A stretch of DNA of 64,000 bases from JAKFWF01 sp963741505 (lineage in GTDB: Bacteria; Pseudomonadota; Alphaproteobacteria; Rhizobiales; Hyphomicrobiaceae): assembly GCA_963741505.1 (NCBI GenBank), contig CAVUIJ010000024.1, forward strand, positions 248,001-312,000, read 5' to 3'. The position numbers and the translations under genes were made by a program. Position 1 is the stretch's first letter. Each line of letters opens with the position of its first letter. The notes beneath the pieces are model-generated. The model was not told the DNA's origin. It made no database searches and saw only the letters and a program-made list of their open reading frames with translations. Positions 44,348 to 54,031 of the stretch are shown piece after piece.

Positions 44348-45208
44348 CTACCAGACGAGAGCTGGCGCAGCTGCGACCGCCATCACGTCGCTGCGCCGAA
44401 ATAGCGCCTCAAGAGCCGCGGCTCCGATCGCCTGCAGCCTCATAACCTCGGCGCGGTGGATGCCGCCGGCGATGAACAGCGCGTCGATCCCGGCAGCCCG
44501 GGCGCCGGCGAGATCGGTCGCGGCGGCGTCGCCGATTGCCAGCACCTCGGTCGGCACGATGGCGCGACCGGCGATCCGAGCCGCCGCCGCCATCGCCAGT
44601 TCGTAGGCCGGCGGGTGCGGCTTGCCCGCCCAGTACACCTGGCCGCCGATCGCTTCATAGACGGCACCGACCGCGCCGGCGCACGGCAGCAGCTTGCCGC
44701 CGACCTCGACGACCAGGTCGGGATTGGCACACACCATCGGCAGGCCACGGGCAAGCGCCTGCTCCAGCATCGGCCGATAACTGCCAGCGGTTTCCACCGT
44801 GTCGTTGACGAGGCCGGTGCATACCATCGCATCAGCGGCGGCGAGATCTACCAGCGCAATTTCGAGGCCCTCGAACAGCGGCAGGCCGCGCGGCGGCCCA
44901 ATGTGATGGATGGCGCCGAAGCCGCGCTCGACGAGATGCCACCGCGTGACATCGCCCGACGACACGATCACGTCCCAGGCGGAGCGGCGCACCCGTTTCT
45001 CGTCGAGTACGCCGGCCACGGTCGCAGCCGGATAGGGCGCGTTCGACACCAGGATGACGATGCCGCCGGCCGCCCGGTAACGCTCCAGCGCATCACCGGC
45101 CGCTGCATATTCGCGCACGCCGTCGTGCAGCACGCCCCAGACGTCGCAAAAAAGTACCCGATAGCGGGCAAGGAGGTCGCGGGCGGAAGTGATGATCGCT
45201 GTCGTCAT
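44348..45208 (-). CDS. TIGR01459-type HAD hydrolase
   Basis: 286-residue HAD phosphatase of the NagD-like C2-cap group. Motif I is LFCDVWGVLHDGVREY, motif II VILVSNAPYP, motif III Lys in YWAGKPHPPAYELA, motif IV AIGDAAATDLAGARAAGID. The match to TIGR01459 is by overall pattern. Sugar phosphate or pyridoxal phosphate are possible substrates. ATG at 45208; divergent from the FkbM gene by 76 bases and convergent with rne. Confidence 0.87.
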   Translation of the reverse strand: MTTAIITSARDLLARYRVLFCDVWGVLHDGVREYAAAGDALERYRAAGGIVILVSNAPYPAATVAGVLDEKRVRRSAWDVIVSSGDVTRWHLVERGFGAIHHIGPPRGLPLFEGLEIALVDLAAADAMVCTGLVNDTVETAGSYRPMLEQALARGLPMVCANPDLVVEVGGKLLPCAGAVGAVYEAIGGQVYWAGKPHPPAYELAMAAAARIAGRAIVPTEVLAIGDAAATDLAGARAAGIDALFIAGGIHRAEVMRLQAIGAAALEALFRRSDVMAVAAAPALVW

Positions 45209-45284
45209 GGCACGTTCGCCTAGACGAGAACACACACAAACGCTAGCGGTGTGCGCCACTCAAATCCGCAATCGAGGCTCCCTG

Positions 45285-46289
45285 ATGAGACTCTCCTACG
45301 CCCAGAACCTCGAGGACTATCACCTGTCGCTGCTGTTCGAAGGCGAGCCGGCCGGCACCTATGTCGACGTCGGCGGCGGCCATCCGGTCGCCGACAACGT
45401 GTCGTTCTATTTCTACCTCAAGGGCTGGCGCGGTCTCGTCGTCGAGCCGCAATCGAAGCTCGCCAGCATCTACGCGCAGGTGCGCCCGCGCGACCGCACG
45501 GTGTCGATGCTGGCCGGCGCGCAGGACGGCGAGGTCGACTTCCACACCGTCGACAAGCTGCACGGCTTCTCGACCACGATCGAGGCCAACGCCTCGAGCG
45601 CGCGTGCCTTCGGCGTCGACTACGCCACGACCAGGATGCCGGTGCGCCGCCTGTCGCGACTGATCGACGAGGCCGGCCTCGACCGCATCGACTTCCTCAA
45701 GATCGACGTCGAAGGTGCCGAGGCCCAGGTGCTGTCGGGCATCGACTGGCAGCGGCACCGCCCACGCGTGATCCTGGTCGAGGCGATCGAACCGGGCTCG
45801 ATGGCCGATGCTTCCGCCAAGTGGGAGCCCCTCATCACACGCCAAGGCTACACGTTCGCTTTCTTCGACAACCTCAATCGCTTCTATGTCGCCGACGAGG
45901 CGCAAGCCCTCAAGGCGCGCTTTCCGCCCGAGCCGACACCCTGGCACGATATCGCCCACCTGTGGGACTGCGGCCAGGCGGCAACCGCCAAGGACCATCC
46001 CGATCATGCCCTCGCCCGCACGCTGGTGGCAGGGTTCCTGGCGTGTCTGCCGGCGATCGACCCGGGCCTGCTGCGCTGCCTGCTGGAGCGCGGGGCAGCG
46101 GAGACGAAGACCCCGATCGATGGCGCAGCGCTCGGCCGGCTGCTGATCGGCACATGCGAGTACCCCGGCACCGCCGAGGCCGACGCGAGGCTGCCTGAGA
46201 CCATTGACGGCCTCATGCGCACCGACCGCTTCCGCGCCGCGCTCGGCCGCATCGCCTGCACCTACGACGGCGGCCACATCATGGATTGA
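45285..46289 (+). CDS. FkbM-family methyltransferase
   Basis: 334-residue SAM-dependent methyltransferase. It opens with SYAQNLEDYHLSLLF, the SAM motif GTYVDVGGGHPVADNVSFYFY, GLVVEPQ, the FkbM signature LDRIDFLKIDVEGAEAQVLSGID, and PRVILVEAIEP. FkbM enzymes often O-methylate sugars or surface glycans. The C-terminal 110 residues are additional to the FkbM core. The ATG at 45285 gives the conserved start. Close to a glycan gene set on the opposite strand, suggesting a surface polysaccharide role. Confidence 0.87.
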   Translation: MRLSYAQNLEDYHLSLLFEGEPAGTYVDVGGGHPVADNVSFYFYLKGWRGLVVEPQSKLASIYAQVRPRDRTVSMLAGAQDGEVDFHTVDKLHGFSTTIEANASSARAFGVDYATTRMPVRRLSRLIDEAGLDRIDFLKIDVEGAEAQVLSGIDWQRHRPRVILVEAIEPGSMADASAKWEPLITRQGYTFAFFDNLNRFYVADEAQALKARFPPEPTPWHDIAHLWDCGQAATAKDHPDHALARTLVAGFLACLPAIDPGLLRCLLERGAAETKTPIDGAALGRLLIGTCEYPGTAEADARLPETIDGLMRTDRFRAALGRIACTYDGGHIMD

Positions 46290-46317
46290 CGGCTCACGTC
46301 GCCTCTGCCACAGGCGT

Positions 46318-46418
46318 TCAAACGTAGGTCGGGTCAAGCCCTCTTGCGCGACCCGACATTTGCGCGCTGAGCCAGCCGTGTCGGGTCTCGCGAGGGGGCT
46401 CTACCCGACCTACGAATC
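46318..46418. repeat. Long imperfect inverted repeat between convergent genes
   Basis: Left arm from 46323 (CGTAGGTCGGGT) pairs with the right arm ending 46414 (ACCCGACCTACG), and the match continues inward with a few mismatches (AAGCCCTCTTGCGCGACCCGACA against TGTCGGGTCTCGCGAGGGGGCT). About 36-base arms around a 17-base loop. It lies between stops of convergent genes and could act as a bidirectional terminator; it is also REP-like. Confidence 0.7.
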
Positions 46419-46434
46419 ACGAGCCCCGCACCGC

Positions 46435-47211
46435 TTACGTAATCGCGGCGAGCCGCGTGTCCAGCGACAGCACCAGGCACCAGTGCGGCTCGAAGTCGGC
46501 GCCGAGCGGCCACACTTGTCTCTCGTAGTCGCGCAACAGTTCGGCCTGGTAGCGCTCGAACCAGTCGGCGCGGCACAGCACGAACTTGGTGGCGCCGACG
46601 ATGGTCTCGCGGTCGATGATGCACAGCACCACCATCTCGGGGTGGCGGCCAAGATACTCGTGCACCGTCACCATCAGCGTCGGATAGCCCGGATGCAGCA
46701 TGTCGTCGAGGATGATGACGCCATCGTCGGCCAGCACCGCCGTTGCCAGCGCCAGGTCCTTTTCGAGCGAGGCGCGGCTGTGCTCGCCGTCGACGTGGAA
46801 CAGGCGGACCTTTTGCCCGCCGGTGCGTTCCAGTAGCTCAGCCGGCGTGACGAGACGGCTGTCGCATTTCCAGGTCTTGGTGACCCCCGCCGGGATGCCG
46901 TGCTTGACGCAATTGGCTTCGAACCGGTCGATCACCTCGGCGTTCGGCCAGTCGAAGATATCGACGCCGAGCGCTATCTCGCCCGGCTGCAAAGCCTTGG
47001 CCAGCGCAATGAAGAAGCGGCCCTCGAAGGTGCCGATCTCGGCAATCGGCCCCGTCACGCCGAGCTTCGTCTGAATGCGCATGATGCCGGCCGAGATCGC
47101 GGCGGCAAACCGCGACGACATGCCGGGCACGGTCATGAAGCCCTCGGCGAGATAAGCATCGACGGCGGCAATGCCGGAGGAGACGGTGGCGGAATCGGCG
47201 GGTTGGGTCAC
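46435..47211 (-). CDS. SAM-dependent methyltransferase, class I
   Basis: 258-residue methyltransferase. The SAM-binding motif is TGPIAEIGTFEGRFFIALAKAL, followed by ALGVDIFDWP, and the post-motif HVDGEHSRASLEKDLALA and VIILDDMLHPGYPTL typical of Methyltransf_24/CmcI-like enzymes acting on sugars or glycans. The start is probably the GTG at 47211 (VTQPADSATV), eight bases after the GtrA stop. Last gene of a four-gene overlapping operon, so it may methylate the glycan made there. Confidence 0.78.
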   Translation of the reverse strand: MTQPADSATVSSGIAAVDAYLAEGFMTVPGMSSRFAAAISAGIMRIQTKLGVTGPIAEIGTFEGRFFIALAKALQPGEIALGVDIFDWPNAEVIDRFEANCVKHGIPAGVTKTWKCDSRLVTPAELLERTGGQKVRLFHVDGEHSRASLEKDLALATAVLADDGVIILDDMLHPGYPTLMVTVHEYLGRHPEMVVLCIIDRETIVGATKFVLCRADWFERYQAELLRDYERQVWPLGADFEPHWCLVLSLDTRLAAIT

Positions 47212-47218
47212 GGCGGGG

Positions 47219-47629
47219 TCAGCCTTTGCGGTCGGGCGCGCGGAAAGCACCGAAGCGGAAGCCGGCGTAAGCGGCGAACATCGCAACTGCGCTCGCGATC
47301 ACGATCGCCAGTGTCGGCGAGGCGGCGGGATATGCCAGCAGAATTGCGGCGAACACGAGGTAGTTGACGATCTGGGCCGCAAACGAGGCGGCGGCGAATT
47401 TCGCGAACTCGGCCCAGGACGGCGCAGCCGCGACCGCGAATGTCACGTGTCGGTTGATCGCCCATGACACCACCATAGCACAAAAGATGCCGACCGGTCG
47501 CGCAGCGAACGGGTTGAGCCCCATACCGTTGGTCAGGAGTTGCAGCAGCCCGGCATCGACGCCAAGCGCGGTGAGGCCGGCAAGCACGAAGCCGCCCCAG
47601 TGGCGAGCAGGCGAGACCGGCTCAGCCAT
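47219..47629 (-). CDS. GtrA-family membrane protein
   Basis: 136-residue protein with four transmembrane helices (about 13-33, 45-60, 80-100, 105-122) and the family sequence NPFAARPVGIFCAMVVSWAINRHVTFAV. GtrA proteins are thought to flip polyprenyl-phosphate-linked sugars. The start overlaps the end of the ChbG-like gene by eight bases. Context with a GtrB/DPM-like transferase supports a lipid-linked glucose-type modification. Confidence 0.88.
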   Translation of the reverse strand: MAEPVSPARHWGGFVLAGLTALGVDAGLLQLLTNGMGLNPFAARPVGIFCAMVVSWAINRHVTFAVAAAPSWAEFAKFAAASFAAQIVNYLVFAAILLAYPAASPTLAIVIASAVAMFAAYAGFRFGAFRAPDRKG

Positions 47630-48486
47630 TTGCGCTCCCCGGCCAGATGACACTGCCGTCGGCGGCGCGCGTCGGATGCCAAATCCGATCCGGTAGACCC
47701 TCATATCCCATCAGAACGGCCAGTTCCTGCTCCCGACGACCGACCACCGGATCGAGCGTTGCCAGTTCGTGGTCGACATGACCGGGATGGCACATCACGA
47801 GGTGGCGCAGGCTCGGCAGCAGGAAGAAGCGATCGAGTTCGGTGCGATACGACTTGCGCTGGTCGAATGCGGACACGCCGGAAAAGCTGGTGTTGGTGAT
47901 CAAGCCGGCCGCTCTCACGGCGTCGCCGAAGCCGCGCGCGAGAGTCGACAGCAGCAGCGATTTCTTCACCGCGGCGCTGCGCCCGAGAATGGCCGCGGCT
48001 GTGTCAGCGGGGTCGCGCACCAGCATCACCCGGCCGCCATAGCGTGCCTTAAGGACATCGAGAAATGCGCCGCGTACGACGGGCAACGCATGCACATGCT
48101 GGTGGCCGTCGACGAAATCCGGCGCGACGCCCATGCCGGCCTCGAACGCCTCGAGCTGCCGCGTGCAATTCCGCTGCGATCTCGCCGGGCTCGATGTGCC
48201 GCGCGATGCTGGCCCGCAAGACCGTGTTGAGCGGCGGGAACTCGCCGCGCGGACACAGCCACGGCATGGCTCCCAGCGGACGGCCGAGCGTCAGATTGAA
48301 ATGCAGCCCGACGGCGATCCTCGCAGCCAGGTCCTTGGCGCGTGGCGCATGTGCCGGCCAGTGCCGTGTCGTCACCATAACGCTCGCCGCCGATAACCGC
48401 CGCTCGGCCGCCAGCTCGTTGATGCCGTCACTGACGCCCTCGGTGAGCGCATAGTCGTCGGCGCACAGGATGATGTTTGCCGTCAT
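47622..48486 (-). CDS. ChbG/HpnK (YdjC)-family deacetylase (frameshifted)
   Basis: Carbohydrate deacetylase of the YdjC fold. Metal-site residues: Asp pair in LCADDYALTEGV, His in GLHFNLTLGRP, and His residues in VDGHQHVHALP. The C-terminal part has MCHPGHVD. One extra base near 48150 breaks the frame at ELHA-QLEAFEAG; corrected length 287 residues. Overlaps both neighbours (ATGA with the upstream transferase, eight bases with gtrA), so the four genes act as one operon. Probable substrate is an N-acetylated sugar on a lipid carrier; inferred. Confidence 0.87.
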
Positions 48487-49455
48487 GGCCGTGGGCCGGC
48501 GGCCTCGGGCGCCTTGGCCCGCTCGATGCCGACCTCCTCGGCGACAAGGAACAGCGGCCTCGCTTTGACTTCCTCGTAGACGCGGCCGAGGTATTCACCC
48601 AGCACCCCGAGCGAGATCAGCTGCACCCCGGCCAGCAGCATCACCGACACGATGATCGAGGGGAAGCCCGGCACGTCGGCGCCGAATACGATGGTGCGCA
48701 CGAAGATCACGCTGGCGTAGGCGATCGCCATCAGCGAAATCGCGAGCCCCAGCAGCGACCACACCCTGAGCGGCAGGGTCGAGAACGAGGTCAGGCCGTC
48801 GATCGCGAACCGGATGAGCTTGCGGAAGCTCCACTTGGTCACGCCCTCGGCGCGGTCGGCGACCTGGTAGGGGATGCCGATCAGACTTGAAGCCGATCCA
48901 GGAATAGAGGCCCTTGTTGAAGCGCGAGGTCTCCTTGAAGCGGTTCATGGCGTCGATCGCCTTGCGATCGAGCAGGCGGAAGTCGCCGGCGCCGCTCGGG
49001 ATGTCGCTGCGCGACAGGAAGTTGAACAGGCGATAGAAGGCCCGGGCATAGAACTTGCGGAACGCGCCTTCGGTGTTGCGGTCGATGCGGTCGCCGTAGA
49101 CGATGTCGTAGCCTTCGCGCCACTTCTCGACGAACTTCAGGGCGACCTCGGGCGGGTGCTGCAGGTCGGCGTCCATGATGATCGCGGCATCGCCGCGCAC
49201 GTAGGTGAGGCCGGCCGCAATCGCCAGTTCCTTGCCGAAATTGCGACTGAACGAGACCGCGGCGATGCGCGGGTCGCGGGCGTGGACCTCGCGCAGTTTG
49301 GCCAGTGTGCCGTCAGTCGAGCCGTCGTCGATGAACACGATCTCCAAGCGCTCGGACAGCTGCGCCAGCACCCCCGTCACGCGCGCGATCAGCGCGTCGA
49401 GGTTGCCGGCTTCGTTGAATACCGGGATGACGATCGAGATCAATTTCTGGGTCAT
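48483..49455 (-). CDS. DPM1/GtrB-like family 2 glycosyltransferase (frameshifted)
   Basis: Polyprenyl-phosphate glycosyltransferase. It opens ISIVIPVFNEAGNLDALI, then VFIDDGSTDGTL, metal motif AAIIMDADLQHPPE, GYDIVYGDRIDRNTEG and SRFNKGLYSWIGF. Two C-terminal transmembrane helices follow (ten residues after WSFRKLIRFAIDG, and MLLAGVQLISLGVLGEYLGR). One extra base near 48885; corrected length 323, as for GtrB/ArnC-like enzymes. First gene of the operon. Confidence 0.92.
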
Positions 49456-49518
49456 GCTGCTCGGGCTTTAGGGGATGGCGAGCGGGCGAGTAAAGTGCCG
49501 CCGGCTGACACCGTCAAA

Positions 49519-49577
49519 GGTGCCTGGCAACACCTGGCGCCAAGGCGCAGGCGGTGCCAGGCCGAAGCCGGGCACCC
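49519..49577. repeat. GTGCCTGGC-type palindromic repeat, copy 2 (degenerate pair)
   Basis: Facing arms AGGTGCCTGGC and GGTGCCAGGCCGAAGCCGGGCACC in the gap between the glycosyltransferase operon and the lysR gene. Confidence 0.7.
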
Positions 49578-49714
49578 GTCGCCGCTTATGGGCAAGATTG
49601 CCGATTCCGGCTGAAGCGCCGCCATCATCCGGGTTCTTGCACAATCGCTGAATGGCGCCGCCGCTTCAGCGCAATCCATTGACACCACTACAGTTTCGCC
49701 CGAATCATGAGGCC

Positions 49715-50620
49715 ATGAACCTCAAGCAACTCGAATATTTCGTGCAGGTCGCCGAACTCGGCAGCTTCAGCAAGGCGGCCACCGTCCTCGACGTCGCGCA
49801 GCCGGCGCTGAGCCGCCAGGTGCGCGCGCTCGAAACCGAGCTGCGCGACTACCTGTTCGTGCGCAACGGCCGCGGCGTCGCGCTCACCGAAGCCGGCCGG
49901 CGACTGTTCGACCACAGCATCGCCATCCTGCAGCTCGTCTCCCATGCCCGCGACGACCTAGGGGCCAGCCGCGACGAGCCGGTTGGGCGGGTGACGGTCG
50001 GGTTGCCGCCGAGCATGGGCCGACTACTTACAGTACCGCTGGTCGATCGCTTCGGCCGCGAACTGCCGACCGCCCGGCTGGCGGTGGTCGAGGGGCTGTC
50101 GACGCACGTCGTCGAATGGGTCACGAGCGGCCGCGTCGATGTCGGTGTCGTCTATAACCCGGAGGCGCAATCCGGCCTCGACATCATGCCACTGCGCAAG
50201 GAAGCGTTGGGTCTCGTCAGCCCGGCACCGAAAGGCAAACGCGGCGCCGCCGCAACCGCGCCGCTGCCGATGCGCGAGCTGTCGAACTACCCGCTGATCG
50301 TGCCGGAACGGGTGCACGCCATGCGCCGGCTGCTCGAGACCCAGGCGGCACTGACGGGCGTCAAACTCGACATCGCCTGGGAAGTGTCGAGCATTCCCTC
50401 GATCATCGAGCTGGTTAAGGCCGGCTACGGCCACGCCGTGCTGACCGCGAGCGGCGTTGCCGCCCTCGACATCGCCGGCGAACTCGTCATGCGCCGGCTC
50501 ACCGAGCCGGAAACCGAGAGCGTCTTGTGCCTCGTCACGTCCGCGCACAAGCGGCCGACCCCGCTCGCCCAGCACACCATGCGGCTTTTGACCGGCCTGG
50601 TCGGGGAATTGCTGCACTGA
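49715..50620 (+). CDS. LysR-family regulator of the protocatechuate cluster
   Basis: 301-residue LysR-type regulator. Winged helix-turn-helix at residues 1-60 (MNLKQLEYFVQVAELGSFSKAA, then QPALSRQVRALE), effector domain from about residue 90 (GRVTVGLPPSMG). The ATG at 49715 is right at the family start. It stands just before ligU in the same direction, with a 129-base gap, and probably controls the pathway genes as LigR/GalR-like regulators do. Inducer not deducible. Confidence 0.88.
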   Translation: MNLKQLEYFVQVAELGSFSKAATVLDVAQPALSRQVRALETELRDYLFVRNGRGVALTEAGRRLFDHSIAILQLVSHARDDLGASRDEPVGRVTVGLPPSMGRLLTVPLVDRFGRELPTARLAVVEGLSTHVVEWVTSGRVDVGVVYNPEAQSGLDIMPLRKEALGLVSPAPKGKRGAAATAPLPMRELSNYPLIVPERVHAMRRLLETQAALTGVKLDIAWEVSSIPSIIELVKAGYGHAVLTASGVAALDIAGELVMRRLTEPETESVLCLVTSAHKRPTPLAQHTMRLLTGLVGELLH

Positions 50621-50749
50621 TCGGACGCCGTACGGCCGCCATTGGCGGGCCATGCCGGACGATGATAGCTGTTATAGGCGTCGGGCGGTAGCAATGGCAT
50701 CGCCGGCCCTACAGACTGCCACAATCAGACTTTCGCGCGGGCACGATCG

Positions 50750-51834
50750 ATGCAAACGGCCATTCCCTGCCTGTTCATGCGCGGCGGCACCTCGCGTGGG
50801 CCGTTCTTCAACGCGGCCGACCTGCCGGCCGATATCGCGACCCGCGACAAGGTGCTGCTCGCGGTCATGGGCTCGCCCGACAAGCGCCAGATCGACGGCC
50901 TCGGCGGCGCCCATCCGCTCACCAGCAAGGTCGGCATCGTGTCGAAGGGCTCGAAGCCCGGTGTCGATCTCGACTTCCTGTTCGCCCAGCTGCAGCCCGA
51001 CAAGGACACTGTCGACACCACGCCCAACTGCGGCAACATGCTGGCCGCGGTGGTGCCGTTCGCGATCGAGACCGGCCTCGTCAAGGCGCAGGGCGAAACC
51101 ACGACGCTCAGGGTGCTGACGCTCAACACCGACATGCAGTGCGACATCACCGTGCTCACGCCCGGCGGTCACGTCGAATACGCCGGCGACGCGCGCATCG
51201 ACGGCGCGCCGGGCACCTCGGCGCCGATCACCATCAACTTCCTCGACACCGCCGGCTCGGTGGCGCCGGGACTGCTGCCGACCGGCAACGTCGTCGACGT
51301 CATCGAGGACATCCGCGTCACCTGCATCGACAACGGCATGCCGCTCGTGATGTTCAAGGCCGCCGACGTCGGTCGCACCGGCTACGAGACGGTCGAGCAG
51401 CTCAATGCCGACAGCGAGTTGAAGCTGCGTATCGAGCGCCTGCGCATCGCCTGCGGCCACGCCATGAAACTCGGCGACGTGACGAAAAAGAACTACCCGA
51501 AAATGACGCTGATCTCAGGCCCGAAGTCGGGTGGCAGCATCTCGACCCGCAGCTTCATTCCGCACGTCTGCCACGACGCCATCGGCGTGCTCGCCGCGGT
51601 GACGGTTGCGACCGCCTGCGTGCTCGACGGCTCGGTGACGCAAGGCATCGCGACGGTGCCCAGGGGCAACATCAAGAAGATCTCGGTCGAGCACCCGACG
51701 GGCGAGTTCAGCGTCGAGATCGAGGTCGATCCGGAAAACCCGCAGAATGTCACGCGGGCGGCGCTGCTGCGCACCGCCCGCCTGCTGATGCAAGGCGAAG
51801 CGATGGTCCCGGCGCGGTGTGGAGGGGGAAGTGA
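50750..51834 (+). CDS. ligU: 4-oxalomesaconate tautomerase, PrpF family (frameshifted at the end)
   Basis: PrpF-fold isomerase (AcnD-accessory family); in this context it interconverts keto/enol forms of 4-oxalomesaconate. Seen: MQTAIPCLFMRGGTSRGPFF, TPNCGNMLAAVVPFAIETG with the active Cys, and GSVTQGIATVPRGNIKKISVEHPTGEF. The frame as given runs into a palindromic repeat and stops at 51922. One lost base near 51812 instead gives the family ending VP-R-VWRGK with a stop at 51834 (361 residues), which I accept. Confidence 0.88.
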
Positions 51835-51849
51835 ATTGTTGGTGTCGAT

Positions 51850-51909
51850 GGTGCCTGGCTTCAGCCTGGCACCACTGAACAGACGGTGCCAGGCTGAAGC
51901 CAGGCACCG
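51850..51909. repeat. GTGCCTGGC-type palindromic repeat, copy 3 (pair)
   Basis: Two 24-base palindromes facing each other (GGTGCCTGGCTTCAGCCTGG and its reverse complement), separated by about ten bases. Confidence 0.85.
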
Positions 51910-51969
51910 TTCAAACGATTGAGTGATGTGAGGCCGGTGCACGTGGCCGCCGCTAACGCATTCTGAATT

Positions 51970-52032
51970 GGCGCCTTCGCGCCGGGCCCTCTACCCTATG
52001 CGCGAAAAGCGCTAGGGGGAGAGGGAGTAAAA
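51970..52032. repeat. Fragment of CTCTCCCC/GGGGAGAG repeat
   Basis: GCGCGAAAAGCGCTAGGGGGAGAGGGAG matches the right end of copies A and B. It runs to within ten bases of the AAGGAGGA site of ligJ. Confidence 0.65.
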
Positions 52033-52050
52033 ACGCAAGGAGGAACCGAC

Positions 52051-53079
52051 GTGATCATCGACGTGCACGGCCATTACACCACCGCGCCGAAGGCGCTGGA
52101 AGACTGGCGCAACCGCCAGATCGCCGGCATCAAGGACCCGTCGCAAAGCCCGAAGGTCTCGGAGCTGAAAATCAGCGACGACGAGCTGCGGGAATCGATC
52201 GAGTCGAACCAGCTCGCCAAGATGCGCGAGCGCGGCAGCGACCTCACCATCTTCAGCCCACGCGCGAGCTTCATGGCGCACCACATCGGCGACTTCCAGG
52301 TGTCGTCGACCTGGGCCGCGATCTGCAACGAGCTGTGCTATCGGGTCTCGAAGCTGTTCCCGGACAGTTTCATCGGCGCTGCCATGCTGCCGCAGTCGCC
52401 AGGTGTCGATCCGAAGACGTGCATTCCCGAGCTCGAAAAGTGCGTCAAGGACTACGGCTACGTCGGCATCAACCTCAATCCCGATCCGTCGGGCGGGCAT
52501 TGGACGTCGCCGCCGCTGTCGGACCGGCACTGGTACCCGATCTATGAAAAGATGATCGAGCTCGACATCCCGGCGATGATCCACGTCTCGACCAGCTGCA
52601 ACGCCTGCTTCCACACCACCGGCGCGCACTACCTCAACGCCGACACCACCGCCTTCATGCAGTGCCTGACCTCGGACCTGTTCAAGGATTTCCCGAAGCT
52701 GCGCTTCCTCATTCCCCATGGCGGCGGCGCGGTGCCCTACCACTGGGGCCGGTTCCGTGGCCTCGCCCAGGAACTGAAGAAGCCGCTGCTCAAGGATCAC
52801 CTGCTCAACAACATCTACTTCGACACCTGCGTCTATCATCAGCCGGGCATCGACCTTCTGACCAAGGTGATCCCGGTCGACAACATCCTGTTCGCCTCCG
52901 AGATGATCGGCGCGGTGCGCGGCATCGATCCGGAAACCGGCTTCCCCTACGACGACACCAAGCGCTACATCGAAGCCTCGAACATCCTGTCGGCGGCAGA
53001 CAAGAAGAAGGTCTACGAAGGCAACGCGCGGCGCGTGTTCCCGCGCCTCGACGCGCGCTTGAAAGCGAAAGGCAAGTGA
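52051..53079 (+). CDS. ligJ: 4-oxalomesaconate hydratase, amidohydrolase family
   Basis: 342-residue metal-dependent hydratase adding water to 4-oxalomesaconate to give 4-carboxy-4-hydroxy-2-oxoadipate. Metal ligands visible: IIDVHGHYTTAPK (His-x-His at residues 6 and 8), PAMIHVSTS (His), PHGGGAVPYHWGRFRG (His) and FASEMIGAVRGIDPETG. GTG start at 52051, after AAGGAGGA. Typical LigJ length. Followed by ligK after one base. Confidence 0.93.
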   Translation: MIIDVHGHYTTAPKALEDWRNRQIAGIKDPSQSPKVSELKISDDELRESIESNQLAKMRERGSDLTIFSPRASFMAHHIGDFQVSSTWAAICNELCYRVSKLFPDSFIGAAMLPQSPGVDPKTCIPELEKCVKDYGYVGINLNPDPSGGHWTSPPLSDRHWYPIYEKMIELDIPAMIHVSTSCNACFHTTGAHYLNADTTAFMQCLTSDLFKDFPKLRFLIPHGGGAVPYHWGRFRGLAQELKKPLLKDHLLNNIYFDTCVYHQPGIDLLTKVIPVDNILFASEMIGAVRGIDPETGFPYDDTKRYIEASNILSAADKKKVYEGNARRVFPRLDARLKAKGK

Positions 53080-53080
53080 C

Positions 53081-53777
53081 ATGGCACCTCCGATGAACAA
53101 TCTCGGCATCGTCAAGCGCAACATCGTGCGCGCCGACAAGGCGGCGGTCGCGCAAGCTCGCGAAATTCGGCGTCGCCACCATCCACGAGGCGATGGGCCG
53201 GGTCGGGCTGATGAAGCCCTACATGCGGCCGATCTACCCGCAAGCGCAGATCTGCGGCCCCGCCGTCACCGTGCTCTTGCAGCCGGGCGACAACTGGATG
53301 CTGCACGTGGTGGCGGAACAATTGCAGCCGGGCGATGTCGTCGTCGCCGCCTGCACCACCGACAACACCGACGGCTTTTTTGGCGACCTGCTGGCGACGA
53401 GCTTCCGGGCGCGCGGCGCGGTCGGCCTCATCATCGATGGTGGCGTGCGCGACGTCGCCGACCTCACCGAAATGAAGTTCCCGGTGTTCTCGAAGGCGAT
53501 CAGCGCGCAAGGCACGGTGAAATCGACGTTGGGTTCGGTCAATATCCCAGTCGTGTGCGCGGGCGCGGTGGTCAATCCCGGTGACGTGGTGATCGCGGAT
53601 GCCGATGGCATCGTCATCGTGGCCGCCGCCAATGCCCGGATCGCGGCCGACGCGGCGGCAGCGCGCGAAGCCAACGAGGGCGACAAGCGGGCGCAGCTCG
53701 CCTCCGGTGTGCTCGGCCTCGACATGTACAAGATGCGCGAGCCGCTGGCGAAGGCCGGCCTCAAGTACATCGATTGA
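53081..53777 (+). CDS. ligK: 4-carboxy-4-hydroxy-2-oxoadipate aldolase (frameshifted)
   Basis: RraA-fold class II aldolase cutting the pathway product to pyruvate and oxaloacetate; usually also decarboxylates oxaloacetate. Seen: FGVATIHEAMGRVGLM, the metal/pyruvate site DNTDGFFGDLLATSFRARG and LIIDGGVRDVADL, and VNPGDVVIADADGIVIV. One extra base near 53153 breaks the frame; corrected length 231. ATG at 53081 directly after the ligJ stop. Confidence 0.92.
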
Positions 53778-53797
53778 AGATCTTGGCGCGCTGCAAT

Positions 53798-53990
53798 TTC
53801 CCTCTCCCCCTCCTTCAGGGGGAGAGGGTCAGGGTGAGGGGCGGCAACGCGAAGACTGTGGCAACTGCGATCCGGAACAACGTCATGCGAGCGGCAAAAA
53901 GAGTGATCGAGCAAGCGGCCGCCCCTCATCCTCGGCCGGCAAACATGCCGGCCTCTGCCCTCTCCCCCGAAGGGGCGGGGGAGAGGGGGA
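53798..53990. repeat. Dispersed CTCTCCCC/GGGGAGAG repeat, copy D
   Basis: Complete element with both stem-loops (53801 and 53959 onward) and GCCCCTCATCCTCGGCCGGC. It sits inside the lig cluster between ligK and the DUF1932 gene. Confidence 0.85.
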
Positions 53991-54031
53991 GCGCGCCGTT
54001 CCAGCGGTCGTCACTGCGCGGGCCTGCGGCA

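Noticed and set aside
51835..51922. C-terminal extension of LigU into the palindromic repeat
   Set aside because: The extra residues only translate the repeat; restoring one base near 51812 gives the family ending and an earlier stop.
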